A stretch of DNA of 64,000 bases. Origin: Himantopus leucocephalus. Lineage: Eukaryota > Chordata > Aves > Charadriiformes > Recurvirostridae. Position 1 is the stretch's first letter. Every line of letters begins with the position of its first letter. The translations under genes were made by a program, and so were the position numbers. The notes beneath the pieces are model-generated. The model was not told the DNA's origin. It saw only the letters and a list, made by a program, of their open reading frames with translations, and searched no databases. Below are positions 26,801 to 38,875 of the stretch, one piece after another. The stretch spans positions 36,192,116 to 36,256,115 of the forward strand of contig RSEF01000003.1 of NCBI GenBank assembly GCA_003993805.1, given 5' to 3'.

Positions 26801-27767
26801 GGCCTTCTTGTGAATTTAGCCAAGGTCTAGCAGTGACATTTGTCTCCCAAAGAAAAGACAGCCAGTTCAAGCGGTACTGTAGCTCACCAAAGAGGCAACA
26901 GCTCCTCAGACATGGGTCTAACCTGCACTCCCAGCCTGCCAACCCATGAAAGCAATTTGCAGTGCAAATATACTGTGCAACACCTCTGGTCCTTGCAGAG
27001 GTCTGCATGCCTCAGTTGGATTGTGTCACCCCAGGAAAAAGTGAAATATGAGATAAGCATACCAATTTTACTGTCCTGGTAGCCCATTTTCTTTGTCCTT
27101 TTTTATGTTGCATGGCTGATCTGAGTCTTCTTCGACTTGCAAAGGTGTTCTTGTGCTTTGATAGTCAGACAGCGATCAGTGACTTTCATGATACTCTACC
27201 TTCCCTCCTTTAGACTCCCTGCCCATGCCATCACATTAAGGTATATTATCTATCTTCCCCAGAATGTGTATTTTCAAGAATGTATAGCATCTTTCAAAGA
27301 ATAAGGTGTATCAGCTTTCCAAAAATGAATGTTTTCCCTTGCCGTGACTCTAAGGATAGCGAATGGTCTGGTAATAGCTCCCCCAAAATGTGGGGAGATA
27401 TGGGTCTCATTTCTGGAGCTAGGACTTAGGCTCTCAAATTCTTGAACAGGTCATTTTCCTGGGTTGATTTTTTCTTATAGGACACATGATAATGCTGCTG
27501 TACTTGACTGCCTTTCAGCAAAGGAAGCTGAGGACCAGATTGTCAGATAACATGGTATCAGTCAAGGATGAGCTAAATCCCATTTTCCATTCCCTTTAAA
27601 TCCAAGTATAGGCCACATGTATTCCTAGGGATTGGCTAGCTTGTTCTCAGAGAAGTTAGTTTTGTTCATTTCATACAGCAGTTTACCAGTGGTGAGAACC
27701 ATGCCCTGAGTTCACTAAGTTTCTCCCACTTCTCTGTATGAACATTATACGATATGAATCCATTTGA
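20846..27767. other. Intergenic, possible conserved non-coding blocks
   Basis: No coding exon recognised. The stretches at 24380-24480 and 24960-25075 mix AT-rich homeobox-like words (TTAATTGGATTATTTG) with TATTCCGCGG and look enhancer-like, but this is only an impression. Confidence 0.55.
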
Positions 27768-28117
27768 AATGGACCTTATCACTCTCTACAACTATCTGAA
27801 AGGAGGTTGTAGAGAGATGGGGACTGACCTCTTTTCCGTAGTGATAAGTGATAGGACGAGAGGAAATGGGTTCAAGTTAAGCCAGGCGAGGTTTAGGTTG
27901 GATATTTGGAAAAATTTTTTCATTGAAAGGGTCATCCAACATTGGAATAGGCTGCCCAGGGAGGTGGTGGATTCGCCATCCCTGGAGGTGTTTAAAAAAA
28001 GGGTAGACGTGGTACTTGGGGATATGGTTTAGATGTGGTTTTGTCAGGTTAGGTTAATGGTTGGACTTGATGATCTGAAAGGCCCTTTCCAACCTCAACA
28101 ATTCTATGATTCTATGA
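27768..28117 (+). mobile_element. CR1: CR1 LINE 3' fragment
   Basis: 5'-truncated CR1. A 92-codon open frame (27754-28032) runs through the ORF2 C-terminus ([16 protein letters not shown], then [18 protein letters not shown]), so this copy is rather young or well preserved. The tail is TTCTATGATTCTATGA. Confidence 0.93.
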
Positions 28118-31100
28118 AATTTATCTTTGCCGTGTGGTAAGGCTTTGCCAGGTCGCGTCACCAAGACATGCTCACGCTCTCATTTGGGCTGCCAAATATT
28201 ATTCTTGACTTCATTCTTCCTTTTGCAAATATTGTGGCAGATGTGACACACATAGGCACCTCCTGCTTGGGCAGCTTGCATTGACCTTGTGCAGGACCTG
28301 TCTGGTGTGCCTCCAGCCACACACACACCCTCCAGGACCATCCCAGCTTTGCTCAAGAGGTGGTTCTTTCTAGCAGCCAGGCTGGCTGGTGTGCAGTGTC
28401 AAAGGCTACTGGAGGCTGTCAAATACCAGTGAGGTAGGGCATTTATTGCAGTGGTTTCTGTAAGTTGTTCCACTCCTGTTTTACTAGGTTATGTCCTATT
28501 ACATAATTAAATGCTATGTGTTTGTTATCCCTGAAGGGGTTTTGTCTCATTCAATGAGCATAAAAGATGATGATTATTGGCACAGACAGCTGGTAGAGAG
28601 TTCTTTTTTTTATTTTGATCATTCAGTATGGCCCTGATTTTTGTATTAGCAATGGGATTATTACTTTCCATTTAGTAATTTTCTTACTGTTCTGTGTTCT
28701 TATTGTATTACCACTTTGACATCCCTTGAATCTTAAATTTATTCTTGTGCTTCTCCTGCACATCAAGGATGCATCCTTGCTTCCCTTTTATGATGAGTTA
28801 TTGTTATATAGAAAGATTACAAAGAAAAAATAATCTAACCTCAAAACTAAACATTCAGAAATGTGTATTAAATACATATTTGTGTACTCAAAGCTATAGA
28901 TAAAAACATAGGCCCAGATGACAGGCTCCTGCTCCCTCCTGCAGTCAATGCAATTCACTTAGCCAACTCTTCTAATCTGAATGTGGGTATATGAAGTTTT
29001 GTAAGAGTTTTCCAGGCACAAAGCTTCTTGCAAGATCTGTGTATATGTGTATCCAGTAGTACGTTTACCCTGTTCTTCTGGAGAAGATCTCATTTTCAGC
29101 TTTTAGACTGCTTTGTCTGGAATCACCTTATTGCCATCTCCCAGAAAGCAAGAACACATGTTGACCATGAGGACCTTGGAGGTATTTTTTTTCCAATTGC
29201 GTAGTATTGTAGCTTTCCATGTTCCTAGATCATCAATGCAGGAAGGGATCGGGGGCCAGCTACTGTGAAGTCTTTGCTGCAGACAGGAATTAGGCACTTC
29301 AGCCCACATACTAGACATAGGCCCGTTTGACCTGCAGGCACCTCCACTTTGGTCTGTTCCCGAAGTGCTTGCAAAAATCCTTTGTATTTGTTGATGTACT
29401 GAGAAGGCTCAGACCCCAAGCCTTTAGCAGGCTGAGAGGTGGGCAGAAGGACACACACAGCATTGCAGGAGAACCTGGTTTGCCAGGCTGGCTTATCTCC
29501 AGGATAGTTGAAAATACAGATGTGGTAGCATTACCCACCTTTTTTTATTATTGCCTGGGGATGAGAGCGTTCCCCAGAGTAGCAGGAGAATAACGTTCTT
29601 ATCCAGCCCTACCCTCAGGAAGGGATTTTCGTCTCCATCTCTCTCTCTCTCCTGAGGAAAGTGCCAAACCATAGGCCATGCTTGGATGGGCACACTCTGT
29701 ATCTCTCTAATGAAGGATTTATAGGGGTGGAGAGAGAGCCTGCAAGGGGGTGCAAGCCTGAGTAGTTCACACTGTAATAAAGTCACTGTCTTAAGGGAGG
29801 GTGGCGGGGGATTTCCTGTTTTCTGGTCTCTGTTACAAGAAATACTTTTACATGACTCATTAGGTAAAAAAGCATAATAGCACTGAGAACAGGGACTGGA
29901 CTGCAGTATGCTATCCCACTCCCTCCAACTACACACTCAAGTTATTCATGTTACTGTTAGAAATGTCAAAGCTATTAAGAAATGTTGCTATGTACTTCAA
30001 TGTGCTGACGCCCTAAAGGATTTTCAGCTTGGCAAAAATGCCAGCAGGGGAAATGTGGGCCCCAAAGATTTTCTTGGCATAAATAAACTAATGATAACTA
30101 TAACCTTTTTTTTTTTCCCCCCAAACCAGAAGAGGCTATTTTTAAATGTGGGAATTGAACGGAAGTAATCCTGGGTTGACTTGATTGCTTGAACTGTGTA
30201 GCCCAAGTGAAAGGGTTGTGTCAGCAACAGGGATGTTAGTAATCCACCTGCAAGGCCAAGTTGTACATGTGAGTGTTAACTGCACTTCATGATTAATAAC
30301 TGCAGTGATTATGGTATAATACTGATATGTTGATAATTATGAATCATATTGATAATAAGAAATAATCAAGTAAGAGCTGGTGAGATTTTTGATACACATG
30401 TAAATACGTGAATTATGTAACCATTAAGAACTCAGCTGCTGAGTGTATTAATCAATAGCTAATCAAAACAGTTGGGAAATGTTTAGAAATGAATATGTAG
30501 AGTAGCTAAAGGCATATTTTACAGGGTGATTTGCAGGCTTCAAGCTTTTTGCAGAGTGACTTTACTATGCTCAGGCACGTCATTTTTGCTGGAGTACTTT
30601 AATGATGTCAACATGTCTGAGAGTACAGAAATGGATAATGAACAGCTAGCAAGGTTTTTATGGCTGGGTTTCTTGCATCTAGGGTAAAAGAGCGCTAACC
30701 TCTGTCTCAGATCCTGCTGGAACAAGACAGCAAATGCTGAGAGCATCCTTTGGAAATGGTAGGATTGCTTGGCCTACTGCCTTCTGCCAGATGATGTTAC
30801 TTTAGTGTGTCATACATGAAACCAACCCCAACAATTACAAAATCTCAGTACCATCCAGGGCTGAGCAAGAGAGACAGAAGGAGCCTACATGCCACAATTG
30901 CTCTGCCAAAAGGAGGAAGATCTGAATATTGTTCTCCTACCTCATGACAAGAGACCATTTGGATACGAGCTATAGTTATGAGATCTCATTTGTGCAGGCT
31001 GGCACTAATCCTTTCAATACAAAACACATTGAAAAAGGCCCCTGGTGGAAGAACTAGATCTTATTAGCAAGCCCATGCTACCTTGTGCCTTCACACAAGG

Positions 31101-34100
31101 TAGGGTGGCAGCACTGGGATGCGATGTCCTCTCTTGTGGCAATATGACATCTGGCCCTGCCTTTGGCACACCCATCAGTTTTTTGCATTAGAAAAATGTA
31201 AAAATATAATGTTTCTGAAGAGAAAGTATTGGGAGCAGGTAGCCCCTTGCTTCGTCAAGGTGAGTAGGACCTCCCTTGTAAGACTGTCTCAGATGGAGAG
31301 TGTTCAAAGCTGCAGTTTCCCAGGAAGGCATTTTTGTCACCGGAATACCAGTCAGGACAACAGTCTTCTCACATCTCTGCTGCTAAAACTCATCCATTGT
31401 AAAAGAAAATCCAAGGTCATGGGGAGCAGCAAGATAATGGGGAGGAGTAATTTGACTCCAGGACTTTCTGTCCTGTTTGTACCGTACTTCATTCTTGCTA
31501 AGTAGAAAGTGTAAAACCCCATCATCCCTCTTCAGCTCATCTAGATTGTGTCTATCCTTGTTGACTGTCTCAAGCCCCTGAGCTCTTTCTTCCTCACTGA
31601 CTGGCAGCATGGGCTCAGCAGGAGGAGGATCCCATCTGTGGAGTCAGCAGCAGGGGCCAGCCTTGTCCCCGCATATATGGGACCAGAGACAAGGGGAGGA
31701 AAAGCAGGACACGGGCAAAAAGTCTTACAAATCAATTTCTGTTGATTCACGTGCTTGAAATGCTGAAGCACATTCCCTTACGCGCACTTGAGCGGTAACA
31801 GATTCTGGACCTTTTGTCTGCCTTCAGCCACTTTCTGGTGTCTTGGGTACAGATGCATGGCACCTGTGCTTTAGGGCTGGAAACTTTTAACCTGAGTAAC
31901 TTCAGTGACAAATGTGCTTCTGATGTTACTGAACCTGGAGCACAGGTTGGTGCCTGTAAAGGCATCCATCCTCTTTTCCTCTGTGTAACTTGCAGAACCA
32001 GATATTCTGCTCTACAGATATGCAGTCCCATGGTATTATCATATATCCACAAAGGACTGCAGCGTAGGTCTTGCAGGAGGGAGGTCTACCGCAGTCCAGT
32101 CAAGGCTTTTTCTGTGTTGGCTCTTTCCAGTTGTCTTTCAGCAATTATGCATCCTTTGGTTCCTGGCCCCTTGCTCCCCTGCTTATCTTGCTCTCCCCCT
32201 CTTATATTTTTCCTCTGCTCTGCTCCTATTCTGGTTCTTTTTTACTAGTCCTCTTCTTCCCCCAGTCCAACCTCTCTGTGCGTGCTCAATGGCGCATAAA
32301 CTAGTAGAGATTTCAGCTGGAGTTTGGGGGCACTCTTGGAAATGGCCTTGTTGCTCCAGCTTCGACCTTGTGCTTTTTCACAACTTTCTATGTCACAGTC
32401 GGAATCCTGCAGATCAACAGCATTGCTACAATGCAGCAGGGCAAGAATTTTTCCTAGTTATTTGTAAATTAGTGGAAATGCAGATTAAAAGCTAGCCTGG
32501 TGTCTATGGCCATGGAGGTTCTACAGGCAGGTTTCTGGCACACCTGCGGTTGCAGGTACTTCCGAGAACCGCATCCAATGGGGATACGTGGCACTCCTCT
32601 CTCTTTGGAGGAAAACCCAAGCACTCTCAGCAGTGAGAAGGCTCATCCCAGCAGGGTTACTGAGGTGGATTTTGTGCTACACCTAGGAGCTTTCAAAACT
32701 GCGCGCTAGCTTTGGCTAGCCCAGCCTGGCTTCATCCAGATCTGACAGGATTTTACCTGAAATGATTTCATCTATTTCTGCAGCTATGGCATGCACTTTT
32801 ATCTGGAAGCAAACTGTTTACTTACTAGTTTTTAATTATTTATGGTAATGAAATAGCACCCGTATATCAACATTTTCCACAAAAATGAATACTCTTGTAG
32901 TTCAGGTCTGTGGCCATGAAAGAAAACACAGTTCCCCACTGTAGCTTATAATGTTTATTTGTTTTTAACTTCAAAACACAGGTGATTTTCTCAAAACAAA
33001 TAGAGTAATGGGGGAAATGAAGGCAGGCTCTCTTTGTAACTTTCCCAAGAAACACATCTGGAAAAGCATACTTCTGCAAAACAACTACATTTTAGCACAC
33101 CCAGACAGTGAGATTCCAAAAAGTCATAAATAGCAGTGAGGTTAACAACCAGTGTTGTTGGGGTTTTTTTTCTTCTTTTTTTTTTCACCTTGTTTAACTT
33201 GCAAACGGCACTAAATGAACCCAAAATTTCCATGGCTAATACAGAGACATTTGTACAGAAGTTTCCGAGTACGCAGTTAATTTCCAAGATGGGGAATTAT
33301 GACGATATACCTGCTCACTTTGAATCTGTAAAATAAACTTGGTGGAATACCTGGATATTATAACATCTGATAGTCTTGCTACTGATTTATGCCTACATCT
33401 TAGGTATTTAAATCACTACCTTTAATTGCTACTTAGGTATATTTATCTAACAGTCATTATTTGCCCATAGGCAGGTACAAAAACTTTCTTTAGAAGCAGC
33501 AGTGAAGTGTTGGATTATATTTTGTAAATAGCTCTGATGCCACACTTCATCAGTACTCTTAAAACCTTTGTGTCATTTTTTTGGTTTCGTTGCCTGTACA
33601 ACATCTCTTGCTCCACCGTCAATAATCAGTAGAAAAATAACCAGTTTGGAGACAGATCAGTAAAATTAAAGGCCAGCTTTCCTCAGTCTGAATGCTACAG
33701 CCAGGCCCTGCTCACCGGGAAGGTCAGGGAAGGTGGAAATAATTCTGCAGGCCAACGAGGAAAAGCATGAAACCACTGTTCAGACGACAGTGACTAGCAA
33801 ATGCCAAGATCTACAACTCCTAGCACCTGCACAGACACACATCGAGGCAGGCACAGGGCCTGGGAGCCCCACTGCGGGCACCCCTCGGTGTCCTGCAGGG
33901 AGCACACGGCTTTGCCTATCGGCTCGCAGCCATTGGAGCTGCAGCAGCTCCACAGCCATCTCAGCAGGGCCCATCTTCTCCTACAGCACCACAGAGCTAA
34001 AACCACCCTCTACGGCTGGGATTGTTGAAGAGCAAAAAACATCATTGGAAATCTAATCTCCCAATGAATAAAATTTGGATATGAACATATTAGTTATTTT

Positions 34101-34390
34101 TGTTAGCTAATGCCTACTCTTCACAAGTCAGTCATGTTTTTCCTGCACGCAAGTGAAAATCAAATGTTTCTGGCACTGGGTGTGCTGCCCACAATGTAAT
34201 GTGCTTCGTAGCTTTTTGTACCTACATAGAAGGAAAATATCACTTTACCGTCCAATTTGCTTGAGTTGTGTGGTCATCAGTGCTATAACAAGAAACAGAT
34301 GGACTGGGAATTAGGAAATCTCTCAAGCGCTGATCTGAAGAGGGTCTTCCTGAACACAAAGTGGGTGCATGTGTTAAGTGGCCACAAAAC
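28118..34390. other. Intergenic plus probable opsin 3' UTR
   Basis: No coding exon recognised. The part nearest 34390 must include the 3' UTR of the opsin, whose extent is unknown; a minus-strand AATAAA lies at 32954-32959. The inverted repeat at 31078 is here. Confidence 0.6.
31078..31103 (+). repeat. Perfect 10-bp inverted repeat with 6-base loop
   Basis: CTACCTTGTG at 31078-31087 is followed after six bases by its reverse complement CACAAGGTAG at 31094-31103. No gene or repeat nearby explains it. Confidence 0.8.
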
Positions 34391-34831
34391 TTACAGTCTA
34401 TCACATTCAATATCAGGGTTATTAGATGGTGTATCGAGAATACCGAAATACACTTCCCTGTTCGCTGGAGGTGGGGTATTGGTTGGACTTCCCACCCCAG
34501 AATCGGGGCTTGGTGCAGGCTGCATTTCTCCTGCATACTTCTCTTCTTTCTGAGAAGGCTCTTGTTGTTTTTGCTTGAGGTTTTTGAAACGTTTGAGCTT
34601 CACAGGGTCCTTGACTTCCTTGGCACAATGGAACAAGATGAAAATGTCCCTCCGAAATTTGGAGCTCATTCCAAAGTAGATAATGGGATTGTAGAAGCTG
34701 GCAGACTTAGCAAACAAACTGGCAAGGATGCTGGTAAGATTCGGCACAGTGTGGCCATAGGCAGACCATATAGAGATGACAGCGTACGGTGACCATGCAA
34801 TAATGAAGGCTGTGCAAATGACAATGGAAAC
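34391..34831 (-). CDS. Opsin last coding exon: TM6, TM7 and C-terminal tail
   Basis: 441 bp with the TAA stop at 34391-34393; 146 residues. The acceptor is a strong pyrimidine tract ending TTTTAG. TM6 reads VSIVICTAFIIAWSPYAV. TM7 holds the retinal-binding Lys in LASLFAKSASFYNPIIY. The helix-8 region FGMSSKFRRDIF follows, then a Lys-rich segment (DPVKLKRFKNLKQKQQ) and a Ser/Pro/Thr-rich end finishing in ECDRL. The Ser and Thr residues are possible receptor-kinase sites, as in other opsins (inference). The reading frame is fully intact, so nothing here suggests a pseudogene. Confidence 0.95.
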   Translation of the reverse strand, partial: VSIVICTAFIIAWSPYAVISIWSAYGHTVPNLTSILASLFAKSASFYNPIIYFGMSSKFRRDIFILFHCAKEVKDPVKLKRFKNLKQKQQEPSQKEEKYAGEMQPAPSPDSGVGSPTNTPPPANREVYFGILDTPSNNPDIECDRL

Positions 34832-37800
34832 CTAAAAGACAGAAGAAGAACAGTCTTAAATCTACTCTGGAAGACATCAGGGAAGCAACTTTGACACTTG
34901 GCTGGGAGGGAGACATCAGATTGTCCTGAGGGTACGGCTCACAGGAGAGTAAAGGCAAGCAAAAGGTTAGTTTTGATGGAGCCAGGCAGACCTAAAATTG
35001 ATATATCTCATTTTGGCATGGTGGTGTGCTTGAGCAATGTCTCATCTAAAGGAATGAAAATAGCTACAGTCACCTGTACATTTATATGAATTAAGAGGGT
35101 TTTGGGTAGACTTAAGTCAACTGTAAGTAAATTGAGATCTCCACTGTAACTTCTGTGTACACTCAGAAGTAATGTAACTTCTGAAAGAAAAGAGCATATG
35201 TCAAACCAAACTTTTGTTTTGTACGGTATAACCCACTCCAATTACATTTAGATTATTTTTCACATGTGATGTAGCACCAATATTAGCCAACTGACAGGGG
35301 TAGGAGTTTTAAACAATCCTCATATTCTTCACTGAGTTCAGACTCTGTCACTAGAGATTATAGAGAAATGAAATGCGACTGACGCGTTTTGTTCTCCTCT
35401 GTTCTAGTTGGGACCAATTTTTGGAACGACAGATTTCATTGAGAAAAATCCCACCCAACATGAAACCCAAACTCACCCTGGTGACGTCCCGCTCCATTCT
35501 CCTCTGTCTGTCTGTTGGATCACCCAGTCCTGTTAATGAATTGCTTAGCTTGACAGTATTGATAATTGACACATATGAGAAGACCATGACTGTTACAGGT
35601 AGGATAAAACAGCAGATAAAAATGGAGACAATGTAGGACTTGTAGATTGTAGAGAAGTTGGCTTTTGCCCAGTCTATCTCACATGTGCCATACGTGCGAT
35701 CTGGAAAGCAAAAATAAGTTGTTTACCATTTTTAGAATATTTATCTGCTTTTGAGTGATTAACTTATCAGTTCAAATGCTGCATTTTTCTTCTTCTAAGC
35801 ACTAAAGAATGGATTGATAGTTCTGATTTAATGAGCTGTGACATAATTTCCTACATAAACAATTTTTCAAGACCAGCTAGACCGTAACAAGTTTTAGTGC
35901 GTATTATCATTCTGTGCAGTTTAGATTTCCAGTGTACATCCATAATGCACAAACTGTCATTTCTGAATAGGAAATTGTGATACTTTATCAGGAAAAATAA
36001 GGGTATTCATTCAGTAGGTTAGAGATTTTTGACTGTTATCTACTCTTATTTCTAATAATCTACATAGTAACTTCCTAAGATGAGCACTGTAACAGCATAA
36101 CAAGCAATTGTAAAAAGACAATATCCAGATGTAAAAGTCACTACTTACATAGCAAAGTAGGAAAAAAAAATATTGAGGGTTTTTTAATAGGAACAAAAAG
36201 GCAATTAATTTTTTACTGTAGCGAGAGCCATGAAAGAAAATTGATATAGTTAATAATAACGATTATGGGAAGATGAAACATATAAATACTTAGAAAGATA
36301 GGAGGTGTTTTGCTAAATGGGAAGCACGCAGTCCTGCAACTACAAAGGAGCTGCAGGCTCTTTAAAATGGAGCTAGGCAGACTGCAGGATCTACAGCTAG
36401 TGGGATTTACAAAAGGACACTTGCTGATCAGGTACTTAAGGGAAAGGCAGTGGGAATAAGGTGCAGTCTCTGCTTAAATACTTTTATAAATAACAATTGA
36501 CTACTTTAAACCCTCTGATGTGTTTGCAAACATGTTCTGATATAAAACTTGAGTTCAATAGCATTAGAGGTTTTCTATAGATGGTGAATTGTTGATTTTT
36601 CTTTTTAAGTGGAAAAAGCTGGGTTTGTCCTGACAGATATGGCAGCAAATTGAATTATAAATAAATGAAGCATGAACCAAAATTACATAAGTCAAGTATT
36701 AACAAGTCCTGGAGATACAATACAGGTGAAGCCTGCATGATTTAGCAACACATCTCTCCCAGACATCCAGTGATAATTCTGAAGAAAAAAAAGATCTCTT
36801 AATTCCTCACAGGTGGTAGAAGGTTTAGACAGGATGAATTATAGAAGCAAAAGATTAAAATCTTTTTTATGATTCTCATCAAAAAGAGCTTGGTATTTTT
36901 AACACCAAAAGCTCTAGGTGTTGCTGTCTGGATGTGTTCAGTAATAGAAACTGATATTTGTCTCCTTCAGCGTTTTCATGAGTAGACCCCAAGATTCAAA
37001 AAGAAAACCATAAAATCTGGCTTAACACCAGGTTTCTAGTTTGTGAAAACTTTTGACTGAAAAAAGAAAGCAGCCTCCAAATGACATGAGAAGAAAATCC
37101 TGCAGATTTTCTGTGAGTCAGAATTCAGAGCTGTGTTTCCCCCCTCTGCAGTGACACTGGCAAGTGGCATTTCCAAAAATCAGTGGGGTCCTGGGGAACC
37201 CTGTGGCTGCTGTGTAGAAGTCAGAGGTCTAAGGCAGCCAGGTGTAATGTGCTGTGGTCTGCCAGCACCTGCTGCCTGCTCCCAGACCTGCCATTGCTGG
37301 GCTCCCACATCTCCAATGGAAAGGTGTGTAGAGTCAGATAGCCCAGGAGCCTGAAACTGCTGGGATTCTCAGCAGGGAAAAGTGCTCCTAGATGTGGTCT
37401 TGAAGACCACTGTCAAGGAATTGAATCCAACGTACAAGCAGGACCCATGGGGGCACTTGGATGCCCTAATAAGGCGGTGATGCCCAAGAAGTCGCCGGCT
37501 CCAGTTTAATGCCAAAAAGGGACATCAGAAATCCTTCTACACATGAAGAGCTAGTAAGATTAATGTAAAAAGAAAACACAGGTGGCCAGAAGATACACAG
37601 AAAATGACCAGTCCAACCCCCCCCCCCTCGAGTTTTTGACATATCCGGAGTGCAAAAATATGACATAAAATTAGAACAGTCTATTAAACAGTTTGGTTTT
37701 GTCTCAAACAAAACGTCCATTGAGCCTAATATCCCAGTAACATTTTGGTTTGGGAGGGATAGAAGATTTAACCAATGATAGAAATAGATGCTATTCTCAC

Positions 37801-38761
37801 ACCCATTCTTCAAGGGTCCAGTGATACCTCAAAGCTTATGTATTTAATTAGTAAGAGGATATATTAACATGGCTGCTTTAACAGGTCTTCATAGATTTTC
37901 TGACTTCTCCAAGGATGCAGTTGCCTACAGGATCCAGGCAGATAACTGCTGGACAATTTCAGTCATGTGATTTCAGTTTTTAGGGCTCTTGTATCATTAC
38001 CATTTGTTCCTAGAGATTTGTTTTGTTGAATTTTTAGAGACTTAATTTGAGACAATTTCTCCAGCTTTTCCCCATGAATAAATTTTCTGGTGTGGGAATA
38101 TCCCTTAGCCATTGAATCACCACAGTGTTTTCTAATAAAAATGTTTCCTTTTCCCCCCTCCTTTTTTTTTGCTATGGCCTTATCTTGCACCCTAATCACT
38201 TCTGACATCTTTTTCTTCTTCTGATATGTTAGTTTTCATATTTTCAGCAAACTGTTTCACCAGATCTTTCTGGCTTGTCTTATTATAGTTTCAAGTTTAA
38301 CTTGCTGGAACTTGTGTTCTTTTCTAGCTTCCTAATCTTGACAGTTTTTGAAGGATGTCTTTTGATAGTTTTCTTTATCTCATTGCTTAACCATGCCAAA
38401 TATTTCTGGCCTCTCTTTTTTCATAGGTAATATGCATTTGGTCCAAGTCTCTCCTGAGATATCTTTAAAAAAATCTCTTTATAACCAATACCAAAGCAGG
38501 CAACACTCTGCGTGTACGTCATGCATGATGACTGATTTTCTCAGTTCCACTGATAGTCGGTCTGGTTTATCACAAACAGCAAGAAAGAAAGGTAAGTATC
38601 TTTGTTCAGTTAAGTAGAGAGGTGCCAAATAGGTACAACTGAAAGATACCTGTTACCTGTATAACTGCCCCAGCCAAGTAACGGAGCTGCTGACCAGAAG
38701 AAAGCTGCTATCCAAATGAGAACCAGAGCCACCGTCATACTGCTGTTGCTGATGCAGTGAC
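34391..38761 (-). CDS. Non-visual opsin, OPN5-like (neuropsin) group, candidate OPN5L2; 5' exons missing
   Basis: G-protein-coupled photoreceptor that would bind a retinal chromophore in the plasma membrane. Three minus-strand coding exons join in frame: 38761-38657, 35700-35477 and 34831-34391, giving about 255 residues. All splice sites are GT-AG and phases match (1, then 0). Seen in order: TM4 ending in PLLGWGSY, extracellular loop 2 with the conserved disulfide Cys (YGTCEIDW), TM5 ending in VMVFSY, TM6 with AWSPYAV, TM7 with the Schiff-base lysine in LFAKSASFYNP, the NPIIY motif, and a tail of about 88 residues rich in Lys, Pro and Ser. The pattern AKSxxFYNP plus WSPY fits the OPN5/peropsin branch rather than visual opsins, OPN3 or melanopsin. 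Glu follows the loop-2 Cys; chicken OPN5L1 is reported to have Cys there, so OPN5L2 or another OPN5-like member is more likely. The N-terminus to TM3, including the DRY region, was not found; a 100-N gap starts 115 bp upstream. A minus-strand AATAAA at 32954-32959 is a possible polyadenylation signal, unproven. Confidence 0.92.
34832..35476 (-). other. Opsin intron between the TM5 and TM6-7 exons
   Basis: 645 bp, GTGAGT at the 5' end and TTTTAG at the 3' end. No repeat or second gene recognised. Short open frames here read across the exon boundaries and are not genes. Confidence 0.85.
35477..35700 (-). CDS. Opsin exon with extracellular loop 2, TM5 and intracellular loop 3
   Basis: 224 bp: two bases completing an Asp codon with the previous exon, then 74 codons. 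The acceptor is TTTCCAG and the donor is AGG|GTGAGT. It begins RTYGTCEIDW, with the Cys that pairs with TM3 in opsins. TM5 follows, rich in Ile and Phe, and ends in FSYVSIIN. The third intracellular loop carries a basic stretch, DRQRRMERDVTR, in the region that contacts the G protein. The intron to the TM4 exon is 2956 bp and the next intron is 645 bp. Confidence 0.93.
35701..38656 (-). other. Opsin intron between the TM4 and TM5 exons
   Basis: 2956 bp, GTAACA at the 5' end and TTTCCAG at the 3' end. It holds a run of 11 C at 37617-37627 and no CR1 that I could recognise. No additional exon seen. Confidence 0.82.
38657..38761 (-). CDS. Opsin exon with TM4
   Basis: 105 bp: two bases finishing a codon, 34 codons, then one base. 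The acceptor is TTGCAG and the donor is CAG|GTAACA. It encodes HCISNSSMTVAL, a hydrophobic TM4 (VLIWIAAFFWSAAPLLGW) and GSYT at the start of extracellular loop 2. The leading split codon proves that at least one more coding exon lies upstream. Confidence 0.9.
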
Positions 38762-38875
38762 CTGCAATGGCATAGATTAGTCAGAAAATAATATGTAAAA
38801 GGTAAACATATCTCTGAAATCTATACCAACAGCTAATAAGGAAAGCTAATAAGGAAAACACAGCTATTTAAAAAA

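Noticed and set aside
29493..29936. 147-codon minus-strand frame
   Set aside because: No recognisable domain, no consistent splice sites; overlaps other chance frames.
1..34390. CRIM1 3' exons, expected because CRIM1 neighbours FEZ2 in mammals
   Set aside because: I looked for its C-terminal tail on the plus strand and recognised none; it may lie left of the window or synteny may differ.
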